Shown: positions 1 through 11,016, numbered from the stretch's first letter. The stretch is DNA of 64,000 nucleotides from Desulfonatronum thiodismutans (GCF_000717475.1 NZ_JPIK01000020.1:124001-188000); one strand, 5' to 3'. Numbers and translations: made by a program. Notes: generated from the sequence alone by a model not told the origin.

Positions 1-383
1 ACCGGGATGGTGTGATATTTCTTTTCGGCCATCAGGTCGGCCAGCTTGTTGACCGGCGTATCCGGTGAGACGCTGACCGGGTCCGGGGTCATGGCCTGGC
101 TGACCTTGGTGGCGGCCATCTTGTCCACGGCGCGTTGGAGCTGGCTCAGGGAGGTCAGGGCCACGAAGCCGCCCAGCAGGGTGAAAAACGAGGGCAGGGG
201 GAATTCGCGTTGCTGGACCACGAGATCGCTTTGGCAGAGAACGCCCACCAGCTTGCCGTGATCATCCAGCACGGGCAGGCCGTTGAAGTCCCTTTCCAAA
301 AGAATCTTGGCCGCCGCGTTGACGTCCGTATCCGGTGTCACGGTGACCACGTCCCGGGTCATGATGTCCTTGGCTGTCCGCAT
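1..383 (-). CDS. CBS-domain protein, partial (3' end outside window)
   Basis: The reverse strand reads MRTAKDIMTRDVVTVTPDTD from the ATG at 383, then a first CBS motif (residues 1-60), a hydrophobic linker and a second CBS start (VSQAMTPDPVSVSP) before the sequence leaves the window; about 127 residues are visible. CBS pairs bind adenosyl ligands and act as regulatory modules. An AGAGAGGAGG ribosome binding site lies just upstream of the ATG. It sits 30 bp downstream of the NAD(P)HX repair gene on the same strand, so the two are probably co-transcribed. Whether another domain follows the second CBS cannot be seen. Function beyond nucleotide-ligand sensing is unknown. Confidence 0.85.
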   Translation of the reverse strand, partial: MRTAKDIMTRDVVTVTPDTDVNAAAKILLERDFNGLPVLDDHGKLVGVLCQSDLVVQQREFPLPSFFTLLGGFVALTSLSQLQRAVDKMAATKVSQAMTPDPVSVSPDTPVNKLADLMAEKKYHTIP

Positions 384-413
384 CCTGTGCGCCTCCTCTC
401 TGCTCCGTATTGT

Positions 414-1940
414 TCAGGCCACTACATGTGGCAGCATATCCGCGATCTCCCGAGCCAGATTGCCTCGCCGGGGAAAGCGTTTCCTCAATTCCATACCCGC
501 CAGGCCGTGCCAGTACACGCCCGCGTTGGCGGCGGACAGCGGGTCGAGGCCCGTGGCCAGCAGGGCACCCAGGACGCCGCAAAGTACGTCGCCGGAACCT
601 CCCACCGCCAAGTTTGGGCAGGCAAATGGGGATACATACACGGCCCCTTCGCCGGAGGCAATGACCGTTCCGGCCCCCTTAAGCACCAGGATGACGTTCC
701 ATTTCCGGGCGTATTCCCGGGCCGTTTCAATTCGGTTTGCCTGGACCTGCTCAATGGACAGCCCGCTGAGCATCGCCATTTCGCCAGGGTGGGGGGTGAG
801 GATGGAGTTCAGCGGAAGTTGGGTAAAAAGGTCCTGGTTTTGGGCCAAAGCGTACAGGAAGTCCGCGTCGCCAACCAGGGGAGGCAGGTCGAGGGCTAAA
901 AGGGCTTGGCAAAAGGCAGCCGCCTCCGGAGAGCGACCGAGTCCCGGGCCGAGAATCAGCGAGTTGAAGCGGGCGAGAGCTTCGGACAGGTCGTCGACAC
1001 AGTCCCGGCTCCAGGAGGTCCCGCGGCCCAGGGGCAGGAGCATCACCTCGGGACACCCGGCCTTGATTTCACTGGCAAGCTCAGCCGGACAGGCCACGGA
1101 GGATAGTCCGGCTCCGCAGCGTAGGGCGGCCAGGGCCGAGAGCAGAGGGGCCCCGGTCAACCCCGGAGAACCTCCGACCACCAGTACATGCCCGGCCGTG
1201 CCCTTGTGCAGCAGGTCTTCGGAAGGAGGAAGCAGGTTCAGAACGTCACGCTCCAGCAGGAATTGTCCAGGCGGCTGGGCCTGTTTAACCCGAAACGGAA
1301 TCCCGATGGGGCGGGCACGTTCCCGGCCCACGTACGGGGCGGCTTCCGGCAGGGCCGGGCCGAGCTTGGTCGCCTCGAAGCTGACCGTGGCCGAAGCCTT
1401 GACGGCAATGGGCGAAGGGCGTCCGGTCAGCCCGTTCAAACCCGTGGGGATGTCCAGGGACAGGACGAAGACTTCCTTGGGCAGGCGGTTGATGTATTCG
1501 ATCCATTGCCGGTACTCCGTCCTTAACTCCCCCTGGAAGCCGGTGCCCAGCAAGCCGTCCACCAGAATGTCCGGTCGGCGCAGATGGTCGATGTGGGCGT
1601 CGGGCAACGGGACCAAAGGCAGGCGCAGCTTGTTCAGCAGGTCCAGGTGGTAGGCGGCCGCGCCGGTATAGGCCTCGGGCGGCTTGACGTGAAACGTGCT
1701 GACCCTGGCGCCGTGGTCGGCCAGGTACCGGGCCAGGGCAAAGGCGTCCCCGCCGTTGTTGCCCGGACCGGCCAAAAGCACGACCTGTTTTCCCTCAACC
1801 GGTCCGAATTCCCGAAGCAGAACGCCCAAAGCCTCCCTGGCGGCGTTTTCCATGAGCAGTTCCTGCAGCAGACCATAGTCGCGCTGGGCCGTGGAGTCCC
1901 AACGGGCCATTTCTTCCGGTGTGGGTAACGGGCGGTACAT
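414..1940 (-). CDS. nnrD: Bifunctional NAD(P)H-hydrate epimerase / ADP-dependent dehydratase
   Basis: This 508-residue cytoplasmic enzyme repairs damaged hydrated NAD(P)H: the N-terminal YjeF_N half epimerises the R form and the C-terminal ribokinase-like half dehydrates the S form using ADP. GPGNNGGD (residues 58-65) is the epimerase signature; in the C-terminal half KGTAGHVLVVGGSPG, LTPHPGEMAML and GGSGDVLCGVLGA match the dehydratase. I chose the ATG at 1940 (MYRPLPTPEEM) because an AGGAGG precedes it; the open frame continues 18 codons upstream without a ribosome site. Length is normal for the fused form. It is followed by the CBS-domain gene on the same strand. Confidence 0.93.
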   Translation of the reverse strand: MYRPLPTPEEMARWDSTAQRDYGLLQELLMENAAREALGVLLREFGPVEGKQVVLLAGPGNNGGDAFALARYLADHGARVSTFHVKPPEAYTGAAAYHLDLLNKLRLPLVPLPDAHIDHLRRPDILVDGLLGTGFQGELRTEYRQWIEYINRLPKEVFVLSLDIPTGLNGLTGRPSPIAVKASATVSFEATKLGPALPEAAPYVGRERARPIGIPFRVKQAQPPGQFLLERDVLNLLPPSEDLLHKGTAGHVLVVGGSPGLTGAPLLSALAALRCGAGLSSVACPAELASEIKAGCPEVMLLPLGRGTSWSRDCVDDLSEALARFNSLILGPGLGRSPEAAAFCQALLALDLPPLVGDADFLYALAQNQDLFTQLPLNSILTPHPGEMAMLSGLSIEQVQANRIETAREYARKWNVILVLKGAGTVIASGEGAVYVSPFACPNLAVGGSGDVLCGVLGALLATGLDPLSAANAGVYWHGLAGMELRKRFPRRGNLAREIADMLPHVVA

Positions 1941-2152
1941 GGTAATTCCTCCTGGCTTTGAAAAAGTCTCGAAAGATCGGGTGCTGGGGCGCAAGTGTCA
2001 GCATCTGAGCCAATGCGCTTTTTCGCTACCTTGCCGAAGATCGGCGTGACGAACAAGTCTGGCGGTCGATCCAGACTCCTCATGGCCTGTCGAAACATGT
2101 TCTAAATCCACGGCAGTGACGGCTATGGCCGACGGAAAGAGAAGGCCAAGGC

Positions 2153-2167
2153 AATTTGTACCAAATT
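2153..2167. promoter_or_regulatory. Inverted repeat AATTTG-TAC-CAAATT upstream of nrfHA
   Basis: Two perfect 6-bp inverted arms spaced by 3 bp lie 19 bp upstream of the candidate -35 element of nrfHA. Position suits an activator or repressor dimer site; no regulator gene is adjacent, so the assignment is only positional. Confidence 0.25.
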
Positions 2168-2186
2168 TTCGATACTAAATTATTTC

Positions 2187-2216
2187 TTGACCTACATTTT
2201 TGTTTCATGCTTAATC
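2187..2216 (+). promoter_or_regulatory. Possible sigma-70-type promoter of nrfHA
   Basis: TTGACC at 2187-2192 and TTAATC at 2211-2216 are separated by 18 bp in the AT-rich stretch about 67 bp before the nrfH start. The -35 is good, the -10 weak. I see no clear sigma-54 GG-N10-GC pair here, although nrf operons of some relatives are under sigma-54 enhancer control. Confidence 0.35.
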
Positions 2217-2282
2217 TAGGGAAAAGTGAGTTCGTACCAACTGGAATGCGAATCTCTCACCCGTCATCCTTGGAGGTGGATC

Positions 2283-2756
2283 ATGGTACAACCCCCCGGT
2301 AGAGGAAAGGTTGCCGTACTCGTGCTACTGCTCGTCGGTGCCGGGCTGTATGCCGGAATGGCCTTTTCCATGAAGGTCACGGATCAGCCGGAGTTTTGCG
2401 GCAGTTGCCACGTGATGTACGAGGCCGTTCGGACGCATCAAGTGTCCCCCCACGCCAACCTGGCCTGCAACGAATGCCATGCCCCGGAGACGGGGGTTCC
2501 CAAGATTATATTCAAGGCCAGGGCGGGGACCAAGGATTTCTATCAAAACACGTTGGGTGATGTTTTCGACGTCATTCACACGACGGACAAAACCAAGGAC
2601 GTGGTCAATGAGAGTTGCATTCGATGTCACTCCATGACGATCCTGAACGTTTCCGAAAAGATGATCGAAGCCAAACCATACTGCACGGACTGTCACCGTT
2701 CCGTGCCGCACATGTCCAAATTACCGATTTCCGAAAGGAGGGTGTCGGATGAATAG
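2283..2756 (+). CDS. nrfH: Cytochrome c nitrite reductase, small membrane-anchored subunit
   Basis: NrfH is the NapC/NirT-family tetrahaem quinol dehydrogenase that hands electrons from menaquinol to NrfA. The 157-residue protein has one N-terminal membrane anchor (about residues 9-29) and four CXXCH haem sites: CGSCH 39-43, CNECH 62-66, CIRCH 112-116 and CTDCH 134-138. The first is followed by a Met two residues on (CGSCHVM), the unusual haem-1 ligand arrangement known for Desulfovibrio NrfH. The ATG at 2283 is preceded by TTGGAGGTGG; the frame is open upstream but lacks a ribosome site. It overlaps nrfA by 8 bp, so translation is likely coupled. Confidence 0.95.
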   Translation: MVQPPGRGKVAVLVLLLVGAGLYAGMAFSMKVTDQPEFCGSCHVMYEAVRTHQVSPHANLACNECHAPETGVPKIIFKARAGTKDFYQNTLGDVFDVIHTTDKTKDVVNESCIRCHSMTILNVSEKMIEAKPYCTDCHRSVPHMSKLPISERRVSDE

Positions 2757-4299
2757 AATGCTTGTCATGGTCTGTTGCGCGGCCGCGGCCCTTGGGGCCA
2801 TGGCCCTGGTGAGCTGTACTGAGGTGCCTGAGCCGGTCACGCCGTCTTACACGACCACGCTGTCGGCCACGGAAATCAAGAACAGCGCGTTTGAAGAGTT
2901 TTTTCCCGTTCACTACCGCACGTTCCTGGAAAACAACGACGACAGCCAGATGACCGAGTATTCCGGCTCGATCCCTCATGAAAAACACTTGTGCGAGGAT
3001 CCGCCCAAAGGCTGGAAATACTGTCAGCCCTATCTGAAGAACCTCTGGATGGGGTATCCCTTCAGCTACGAATACAACCGGGCCCGCGGGCATACTTACG
3101 CCCTGCACGACGTTTTGGATATCGACCGGATCAATCGCTACAGTGAGCAGGCTGGTCTCCCCTCCACTTGCTACAACTGCAAGACCACCAAGATGGTGGA
3201 GTGGATTCCCGAGTACGGCGATGAATTCTGGGCCATGGAGTTCCACCAGTTTCGCGAGGAAGTGGACATGGACGACCACACCATCGGTTGCGCCACCTGC
3301 CATGATCCGCAAACCATGGACCTGCGGATCACCAGCGTTCCGCTGGATGCGGCCTTGAAGCGTCAGGGCAAGGATTGGCGCGAAGCCTCACGCAACGAGA
3401 TGCGCTCCCTGGTTTGCGCCCAGTGCCACGTGGAATACTATTTCCAGGACAAGAAGTTCGGCGCCGCGGCTAAGCCGGTCTTTCCCTGGGATCTGGGCAT
3501 GGATCCCGAGAATGTCTATGAATATTATAAGGATCACGGCTCCACCACTCGCGAGGGGTTTGAAGGGCATTTCATCGACTGGACCCACGCGGTTTCCGAC
3601 ACGCCGATGATCAAAATCCAACACCCCGAGTATGAAACCTGGTATGACGGCCCGCACGGAGCTGCCGGCGTGGCCTGCGCGGACTGCCACATGAACTACC
3701 GTCGGCTGGACGGCAAGAAGAAAATTTCTTCGCATCGCTGGACCTCCCCGCTGAAATCTCCGGAAATGATCAAGAGCGCCTGCGGGCAGTGCCATGCGGA
3801 CAAGTCTCCGGAGTACCTGAAGGAACGGGTGATCTACACCCAGAAGCGGACCTGGGATCAGTTGCTGGCCGCTCAGGAGCTATCGGTGAAAGCTCACGAG
3901 GCCGTGCGCTTGGCCAGTGAATACGCCGGGTATAAGCGTCCGGACTTTGATCAACTGATGATCCAGGCTCGCGAGCGAGTCCGCAAGGGCGGCATGTTCT
4001 GGGACTGGGTCTCCGCGGAAAACAGCGCCGGCTTCCACAACCCGGCCAAGGCCCTGGAAACACTGGCCCGCTCGCAGCAGGCCAGTCAAGAGGCCGTGAA
4101 CTACGCCATGCAGGCTACCAACTACGGCATAGCCCGGAACCTGGAAGGCGACATCAAGGACATCGTCCCGCCGATCACGGAGCACAGCCGCAAGCTGCAA
4201 CAAAGCCAGGAGCACCTGGATTCCCACAAGTGGTTGGGGTATCTCCCGCTGCTTCCGGAAGCGGATCTGGTCTGGGACTTGAATCGCCGCGCACAATAA
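2749..4299 (+). CDS. nrfA: Ammonia-forming cytochrome c nitrite reductase, catalytic subunit
   Basis: NrfA reduces nitrite to ammonium with six electrons in the periplasm. The 516-residue protein shows the diagnostic active-site haem CYNCK at 141-145 (Lys instead of His as axial ligand) plus four classical sites CATCH 181-185, CAQCH 223-227, CADCH 310-314 and CGQCH 345-349. SSHRWTSP at 328-334 is the conserved distal-histidine region. The N-terminus is a lipoprotein signal with lipobox Cys 23 (ALVSC), so the enzyme is probably lipid-anchored next to NrfH, as in Desulfovibrio. An AAAGGAGGG ribosome site lies inside the nrfH tail. Confidence 0.96.
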   Translation: MNRMLVMVCCAAAALGAMALVSCTEVPEPVTPSYTTTLSATEIKNSAFEEFFPVHYRTFLENNDDSQMTEYSGSIPHEKHLCEDPPKGWKYCQPYLKNLWMGYPFSYEYNRARGHTYALHDVLDIDRINRYSEQAGLPSTCYNCKTTKMVEWIPEYGDEFWAMEFHQFREEVDMDDHTIGCATCHDPQTMDLRITSVPLDAALKRQGKDWREASRNEMRSLVCAQCHVEYYFQDKKFGAAAKPVFPWDLGMDPENVYEYYKDHGSTTREGFEGHFIDWTHAVSDTPMIKIQHPEYETWYDGPHGAAGVACADCHMNYRRLDGKKKISSHRWTSPLKSPEMIKSACGQCHADKSPEYLKERVIYTQKRTWDQLLAAQELSVKAHEAVRLASEYAGYKRPDFDQLMIQARERVRKGGMFWDWVSAENSAGFHNPAKALETLARSQQASQEAVNYAMQATNYGIARNLEGDIKDIVPPITEHSRKLQQSQEHLDSHKWLGYLPLLPEADLVWDLNRRAQ

Positions 4300-4301
4300 A
4301 C

Positions 4302-4351
4302 ACCGTGCCCGGTAATCGGGATTCATGAATCAGCGGCCTTGGCACGGTTTC
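4302..4351 (+). terminator. Hairpin after nrfA
   Basis: ACCGTGCC at 4302-4309 pairs with GGCACGGT at 4341-4348, followed by TT. The loop is long and itself contains short inverted repeats (CCCGGTAATCGGG and ATTCATGAAT). The T-run is poor, so it may be a weak terminator or a transcript-end stabiliser. Confidence 0.4.
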
Positions 4352-4465
4352 GTGTCGAGGCCGCTTTGTTCTGGCGTGTCCGAGGCGGGCCGCCCCTTGT
4401 CATTTCCCGGCTTTTCATTCATTGATTTCCCTTCTTCAACCATCAAAATCCTGCCCTTTTTTTCC

Positions 4466-7433
<2,968 letters not shown>

Positions 7434-7456
7434 GTTCCCACAAATTGACTTTTCGA

Positions 7457-7483
7457 GGGCGTGCTTGTACACGCCCTTTTTTT
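7457..7483 (+). terminator. Rho-independent terminator of coaX-eno-folD
   Basis: GGGCGTG (7457-7463) and CACGCCC (7470-7476) form a 7-bp GC-rich stem with a 6-nt loop, followed directly by seven T residues. This is a textbook intrinsic terminator. Confidence 0.9.
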
Positions 7484-7672
7484 CGGAGACCGCTTGTTCG
7501 GTTCCCATCTTTTTCAACCGCAACCAGGAGCATCATTGCAATGGACGAAGGCCCTCCCAGGCGCATTCAGCGCTACGGATCACCAATGATCTACCACCCA
7601 TTCAACCGGACGCGCTCCGCGTGGACGGCGACCTCCTGAGTAGTTTCACGCCTTTTTTTCGCTAGGGCCTGA

Positions 7673-7724
7673 ATGACTCGCGTCCCCGTCCGCCGGACGG
7701 GCTCCGCCAAGGAGACGAGTCATG
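7673..7724 (+). promoter_or_regulatory. Structured mgtE leader enclosing RBS and start codon
   Basis: ATGACTCG (7673-7680) is a perfect inverted match of CGAGTCAT (7716-7723), the latter running into the mgtE ATG. Between them CCCGTCC (7685-7691) and GGACGGG (7695-7701) form an inner 7-bp hairpin. The AAGGAG ribosome site (7709-7714) lies in the enclosed segment, so the outer stem would hide the start codon. I do not recognise a described magnesium riboswitch here. Confidence 0.45.
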
Positions 7725-9101
7725 AACAAGGCCACGATTTTCACCACAATCTCGAAGTACCTCGCCGAGAACCGGGACCAGGAAACCAGGGAGTTCTGCG
7801 ATTCCCTGCACCCGATGGACTTGGCGGCCTACCTGCCCAGCTTTCCCCGCAAGGAACAGCTCCGCATCCTCGAAATCATCGGCAGCGAGATCGCCGCGGA
7901 CATCGTCTGCCGTCTGGACCACGACGAACAGTCCCAACTTTCCAAGGCCATGCCGGATCGACAACTGGCCGAGATCATGAACCACATGCCCTCGGACGAC
8001 CGGGTCGACCTGTTCAAACGATTACCCGAAGACCGTGGAGAGACGGTTCTCGGCCTGATGGCCAAAGTGGAACGGGAGGACATCCGCAAACTCGGTTCCT
8101 ACGCCGAAGGGACGGCCGGGGCGATCATGACCTCGGAATACGTCACCTTGACCCCGGATATGACCGTCCAGCAGGCCCTGGAAAAGGTTCGCCTGGAGGC
8201 TCCGGACAAGGAGACGATCTATACCATCTATGTCATTGATGCCCAGCGTCGACTTCTGGGCGCCGTGTCCCTGCGCAATTTGATCACGGCGAAACCAGCA
8301 ATGCATGTGCATGAAATCATGCAGGAAAAGCCGGTCCATGTGCATGCCGGGGAAGATCAGGAAGAAGTGGCTCGGAAGCTGAACAAGTATGATCTGCTGG
8401 CCATTCCGGTGATCAACGGCAACGAGGCCCTGGCCGGGATCGTCACTTTTGACGACGTTCATGACGTGATGGTTGAGGAAACCACCGAGGACTTTCACAA
8501 GATGGGTGGTTTGGGCCATAAGGCTCCGCCTGGGCTGGCCTCCATCAACATGCGTGACGCGAGCTTCTGGATGATGTTCTCCAAGCGCATTCCCTGGCTG
8601 CTGATCTTGGTGTTCATGAACATCTTTTCCGGTGCGGGCATTGCCTATTTTGAGGACACCATCGAGGCGGTGATCGCCTTGGTTTTCTTTTTGCCCTTGC
8701 TGATCGACTCCGGCGGAAACGCCGGCAGTCAGGCGGCGACGCTGATGGTTCGAGCCTTGGCCACGGGGAAGGCGAAACTCTCCGACTGGTTTCACCTTCT
8801 TGGTCGCGAGGTCCTCGTTTCCGCAGCATTGGGGCTGTCCATGGGGCTGGCGGTGTCCATGATCGGCATCTTCCGGGCTGGACCGGAAGTGGCGGTGGTC
8901 GTGGCCATGACCATGGTCTGCACGGTTTTGTTCGGCAGCGTCGTGGGCATGTCGTTGCCGTTTATTCTCAGCAAGTTGCGCATGGATCCGGCCACGGCCA
9001 GCGCCCCGCTGATCACCTCCATCGCTGATATCGGCGGTGTCCTGATTTACTTCTCCATCGCCACGTTCGTCCTTCGAGACATGATCGCCGCGGCAGGCTG
9101 A
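7722..9101 (+). CDS. mgtE: Magnesium channel/transporter MgtE
   Basis: MgtE is a homodimeric Mg2+ channel of the inner membrane gated by intracellular Mg2+. The 459-residue protein has the N-terminal superhelical MgtE_N domain (about 20-130), a pair of CBS domains (about 135-260, with MTSEYVTLTPD and a second CBS near 200) and five C-terminal membrane segments (about 285-459) including the pore region LLIDSGGNAGSQAATLMVRAL. The ATG at 7722 has AAGGAG 7 bp upstream. Domain order and length are standard. It appears monocistronic; hairpins follow at 9127 and 9197. Confidence 0.95.
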   Translation: MNKATIFTTISKYLAENRDQETREFCDSLHPMDLAAYLPSFPRKEQLRILEIIGSEIAADIVCRLDHDEQSQLSKAMPDRQLAEIMNHMPSDDRVDLFKRLPEDRGETVLGLMAKVEREDIRKLGSYAEGTAGAIMTSEYVTLTPDMTVQQALEKVRLEAPDKETIYTIYVIDAQRRLLGAVSLRNLITAKPAMHVHEIMQEKPVHVHAGEDQEEVARKLNKYDLLAIPVINGNEALAGIVTFDDVHDVMVEETTEDFHKMGGLGHKAPPGLASINMRDASFWMMFSKRIPWLLILVFMNIFSGAGIAYFEDTIEAVIALVFFLPLLIDSGGNAGSQAATLMVRALATGKAKLSDWFHLLGREVLVSAALGLSMGLAVSMIGIFRAGPEVAVVVAMTMVCTVLFGSVVGMSLPFILSKLRMDPATASAPLITSIADIGGVLIYFSIATFVLRDMIAAAG

Positions 9102-9126
9102 TTTTTAGGACTCTCTTTTCCAAGGT

Positions 9127-9157
9127 AGGGGGGGCTCCATTTCTGGAGGCAGCCCCC
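9127..9157 (+). terminator. GC-rich hairpin after mgtE
   Basis: GGGGGCTCCA and TGGAGGCAGCCCCC face each other around a TTTC loop, giving a strong imperfect stem 25 bp after the mgtE stop. No clean T-run follows, so termination efficiency is uncertain. Confidence 0.5.
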
Positions 9158-9196
9158 TCCTGCCGCGACCCCGTGAAATCCGCAGTTTGGCATAAT

Positions 9197-9227
9197 GTGA
9201 TCACCCTTCGTGACGGAGGGTGATCAC
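9197..9227. terminator. 11-bp perfect hairpin GTGATCACCCT / AGGGTGATCAC
   Basis: Perfect 11-bp arms at 9197-9207 and 9217-9227 surround a 9-nt spacer, followed by TCTCTTTC. It could be a second transcription end for mgtE; each arm also contains the palindrome GTGATCAC, so a protein-binding site is possible. Confidence 0.45.
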
Positions 9228-9305
9228 TCTCTTTCGCTGTCACGGGGTTCGACGGAAACGCATCCAATGATCGAAAAGGGTAAAATATTGACTTGATCGG
9301 TTGGA

Positions 9306-9347
9306 AGTGCTTTCGTCAGTACTATTTCAAGTGCTATCAATAGCGCT
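9306..9347. promoter_or_regulatory. Four AGYRCT hexamers at exact 12-bp spacing before the TA operon
   Basis: AGTGCT (9306), AGTACT (9318), AGTGCT (9330) and AGCGCT (9342) recur every 12 bp, ending 14 bp before the antitoxin ATG. AGTACT and AGCGCT are self-complementary. Type II antitoxins of the Phd/YefM class repress their own promoter at short palindromes, so this array is a plausible cooperative operator; this is inference from position. Confidence 0.5.
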
Positions 9348-9361
9348 GGAGGGATCAGGCC

Positions 9362-9619
9362 ATGCCCACACTTACCGCCAATGAACTGAAAACCAAGGGC
9401 GCATCCGCCATTGAGGCGGCCCTGTCAGCCCGGCAGGAGGCTGTTATCTCGGTTCGGGGTAAAGAGCGTTTCGTGGTGATGAGAATGGATTATTACCATT
9501 ACCTGCGGGAGTGCGAACTGGAGGCCGCCCTGGCCGAAACCAGAGATGATCTGGCCGCCGGCCGCTTCGTCAAGGAGAGCGCCGCGGAACATCTGGAGCG
9601 CATCAAGGCGGCAAAATGA
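9362..9619 (+). CDS. Type II antitoxin, Phd/YefM-like
   Basis: The 85-residue protein begins MPTLTANELKTKGASAIEAALSA, the Phd/YefM style N-terminal fold that binds DNA, and has the VRGKERFVVMRMDYYHYLRE segment typical of prevent-host-death family antitoxins; the acidic C-terminal half would wrap the toxin. A GGAGGG ribosome site precedes the ATG. It overlaps the next gene by 4 bp (ATGA), the usual toxin-antitoxin arrangement. Family assignment is by motif recognition; it may autoregulate through the hexamer array upstream. Confidence 0.8.
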   Translation: MPTLTANELKTKGASAIEAALSARQEAVISVRGKERFVVMRMDYYHYLRECELEAALAETRDDLAAGRFVKESAAEHLERIKAAK

Positions 9620-9891
9620 GCTGGACACTGGTTTTTAGCAACCAGTATGAAAAGCGGGCCCGACGCTTTCTGAAGCGGCATCCGGAGCTTGAAGGTCAGT
9701 ATCTAAAAAACCTGCAATTGCTCGAAGCCAATCCCCGGCATCCCTCACTGCGCCTGCATTCCCTCGGCGGTCGCCACTCCGGGTTGCATTCGGTCTCGAT
9801 TTACCTTTCTTGCCGCATCACCCTGGAACTGCTTATCCGTGAGCAGGAGATAATCCCGATCAACGTCGGCGACCACGACACCGTCTATTGA
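9616..9891 (+). CDS. Type II toxin, RelE/YafQ-like mRNA interferase
   Basis: The 91-residue basic protein has the RelE/ParE-superfamily layout: FSNQYEKRARRFLKRHPELEGQY helix region, NPRHPSLRLHSLGG, and a C-terminal strand ending INVGDHDTVY. The last motif (GDHDxVY) is common in YafQ/YoeB-related toxins that cleave mRNA on the ribosome. Translationally coupled to the antitoxin. Whether it acts as nuclease or gyrase poison (ParE) cannot be decided from sequence alone, though the spacing of conserved His/Asp at the C-terminus favours a RelE-type nuclease. Confidence 0.78.
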   Translation: MSWTLVFSNQYEKRARRFLKRHPELEGQYLKNLQLLEANPRHPSLRLHSLGGRHSGLHSVSIYLSCRITLELLIREQEIIPINVGDHDTVY

Positions 9892-9987
9892 CTTCCTCGG
9901 CACTGGAAAGATCATAAAACCCAAGAGGCAGGTTTGAGATGGGCTGCTCAGGTTGCTTCGTCATGGAGGCCCGGTTCGTGTCGGCTT

Positions 9988-10344
9988 TCACCCCTTGATC
10001 TGCATAAATCTGGCCTCCGACGCAGCTGTGGGCATGCTGTTGCGGTACCCGGAGTATCCCTGGCTTTGGCGGCGGGTACGGAGCAGATCGTCCTTGAGCA
10101 GCTTGTGCAGTCGCCTGGCCTCGGCGCTGACTTGACTGTGTACGGACTGCAACTGTTCCATCTTGTTCAGGAAGATGTCCTGGGAGATGCGTCCCCGACC
10201 GTGCCAGGCCATGTCCAGGAGGCGGCCCCGGTCATTGGCCAGGGCCTCGGCCTGTTCGATATTGCCCTCGGTGAGCATGTGCAGTTCGAGTCGTCCGAGA
10301 TCCAGGGCCTCGTCCAGATAGGATTCGACTTCGGCGGTGTGCAT
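9988..10344 (-). CDS. Small helical protein of unknown function
   Basis: This 118-residue protein (MHTAEVESYLDEALDLGRLE) is predicted almost entirely helical, rich in Leu, Glu and Arg, with no Cys, signal or membrane segment. Size and composition resemble flagellar export chaperones of the FlgN/FliT type, but I cannot recognise a defining motif, so this is only a suggestion. Its start directly abuts the stop of the upstream gene at 10345, with GGGAGGG as ribosome site inside that gene's end, implying co-translation. Confidence 0.7.
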   Translation of the reverse strand: MHTAEVESYLDEALDLGRLELHMLTEGNIEQAEALANDRGRLLDMAWHGRGRISQDIFLNKMEQLQSVHSQVSAEARRLHKLLKDDLLRTRRQSQGYSGYRNSMPTAASEARFMQIKG

Positions 10345-10953
10345 TCATCCCTCCCGAATGGACTTGCGGACGTCTTCCCGGAGTTGGGCCACGATGCTTT
10401 TCCAGCGTTCCACCAGCGGATGAAATTCGTACTCCAGAAGGTCGGAAAGCAGAATCCAGTCTTCGTTCTCCTGAACTTCCAGCATTTCCGTGAACAGCTC
10501 GGAAAGGTCGTTTATCGCGTCCTCGAATTGCGGATTGGCCGAAAGGGCGAATTCGTCGCGCAACGCGCCGATCATGGCCAGGAAGTCCCGTGTCACGTCC
10601 AGCAGATCCTGATACATTTCAAGGGCCTCGGCATCGTCGGCTCGACGGAAGAGATCGGCGACCTGCTTGGAGCCTTCGCTCATCAGGCGGATGACCTTGT
10701 ACAGTTCGCGAGCGATGTTCACGCCCATCTCCGGAACGCCCATGGTCTTGATCTCGACCTTTTGAATGTCTCGGCAATCCACGTCTTCAGCCTGATGGGG
10801 ATAGATCTCCGAGAACGCCTCGTCGTTGACGAGCACGTCGGTCACGATCCGATTGTCCAGGTGCTTCATGCTCATCAGACCGATGAGCAGTTCATCCAGG
10901 TTGGTAAAATTGGTGATGTTGAAATCAGATTTTTGACCGTCGATAATAATCAT
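10345..10953 (-). CDS. Acidic helical protein of unknown function
   Basis: A 202-residue acidic cytoplasmic protein starting MIIIDGQKSDFNITNFTNLD. The first 50 residues look like alternating strands and helices; the rest is helical (KVIRLMSEGSKQVADLFRRAD, LFTEMLEVQENEDWILLSDLLEYE). The ATG at 10953 follows GGAGGTTCCTGCG; 16 further upstream codons are open but lack a ribosome site. It lies between the glycosyltransferase and the 118-residue gene in one minus-strand unit. I do not recognise the family. Confidence 0.75.
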   Translation of the reverse strand: MIIIDGQKSDFNITNFTNLDELLIGLMSMKHLDNRIVTDVLVNDEAFSEIYPHQAEDVDCRDIQKVEIKTMGVPEMGVNIARELYKVIRLMSEGSKQVADLFRRADDAEALEMYQDLLDVTRDFLAMIGALRDEFALSANPQFEDAINDLSELFTEMLEVQENEDWILLSDLLEYEFHPLVERWKSIVAQLREDVRKSIREG

Positions 10954-11016
10954 CGCAGGAACCTCCTTGAAGGTGGGTAGGGATTTCCCACTCCAATTCA
11001 AGATTCGTGCCGAGAA

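Larger units (their letters stand above)
1941..2282. other. Intergenic region between divergent nnrD and nrfH
   Basis: This 342-bp gap separates two divergently transcribed units. I see no credible gene in it; short open frames are extensions of nnrD in other frames. Near the nrfH side it becomes AT-rich and carries a possible promoter (2187-2216) and a short inverted repeat (2153-2167), listed separately. Confidence 0.7.

Noticed and set aside
283..1653. 456-codon open frame on the plus strand
   Set aside because: Shadow of the NAD(P)HX repair gene; Arg/Ser/Pro-rich, no recognisable motif.
7465..7665. 66-codon ORF between folD and mgtE
   Set aside because: Begins inside the folD terminator and has no ribosome site.
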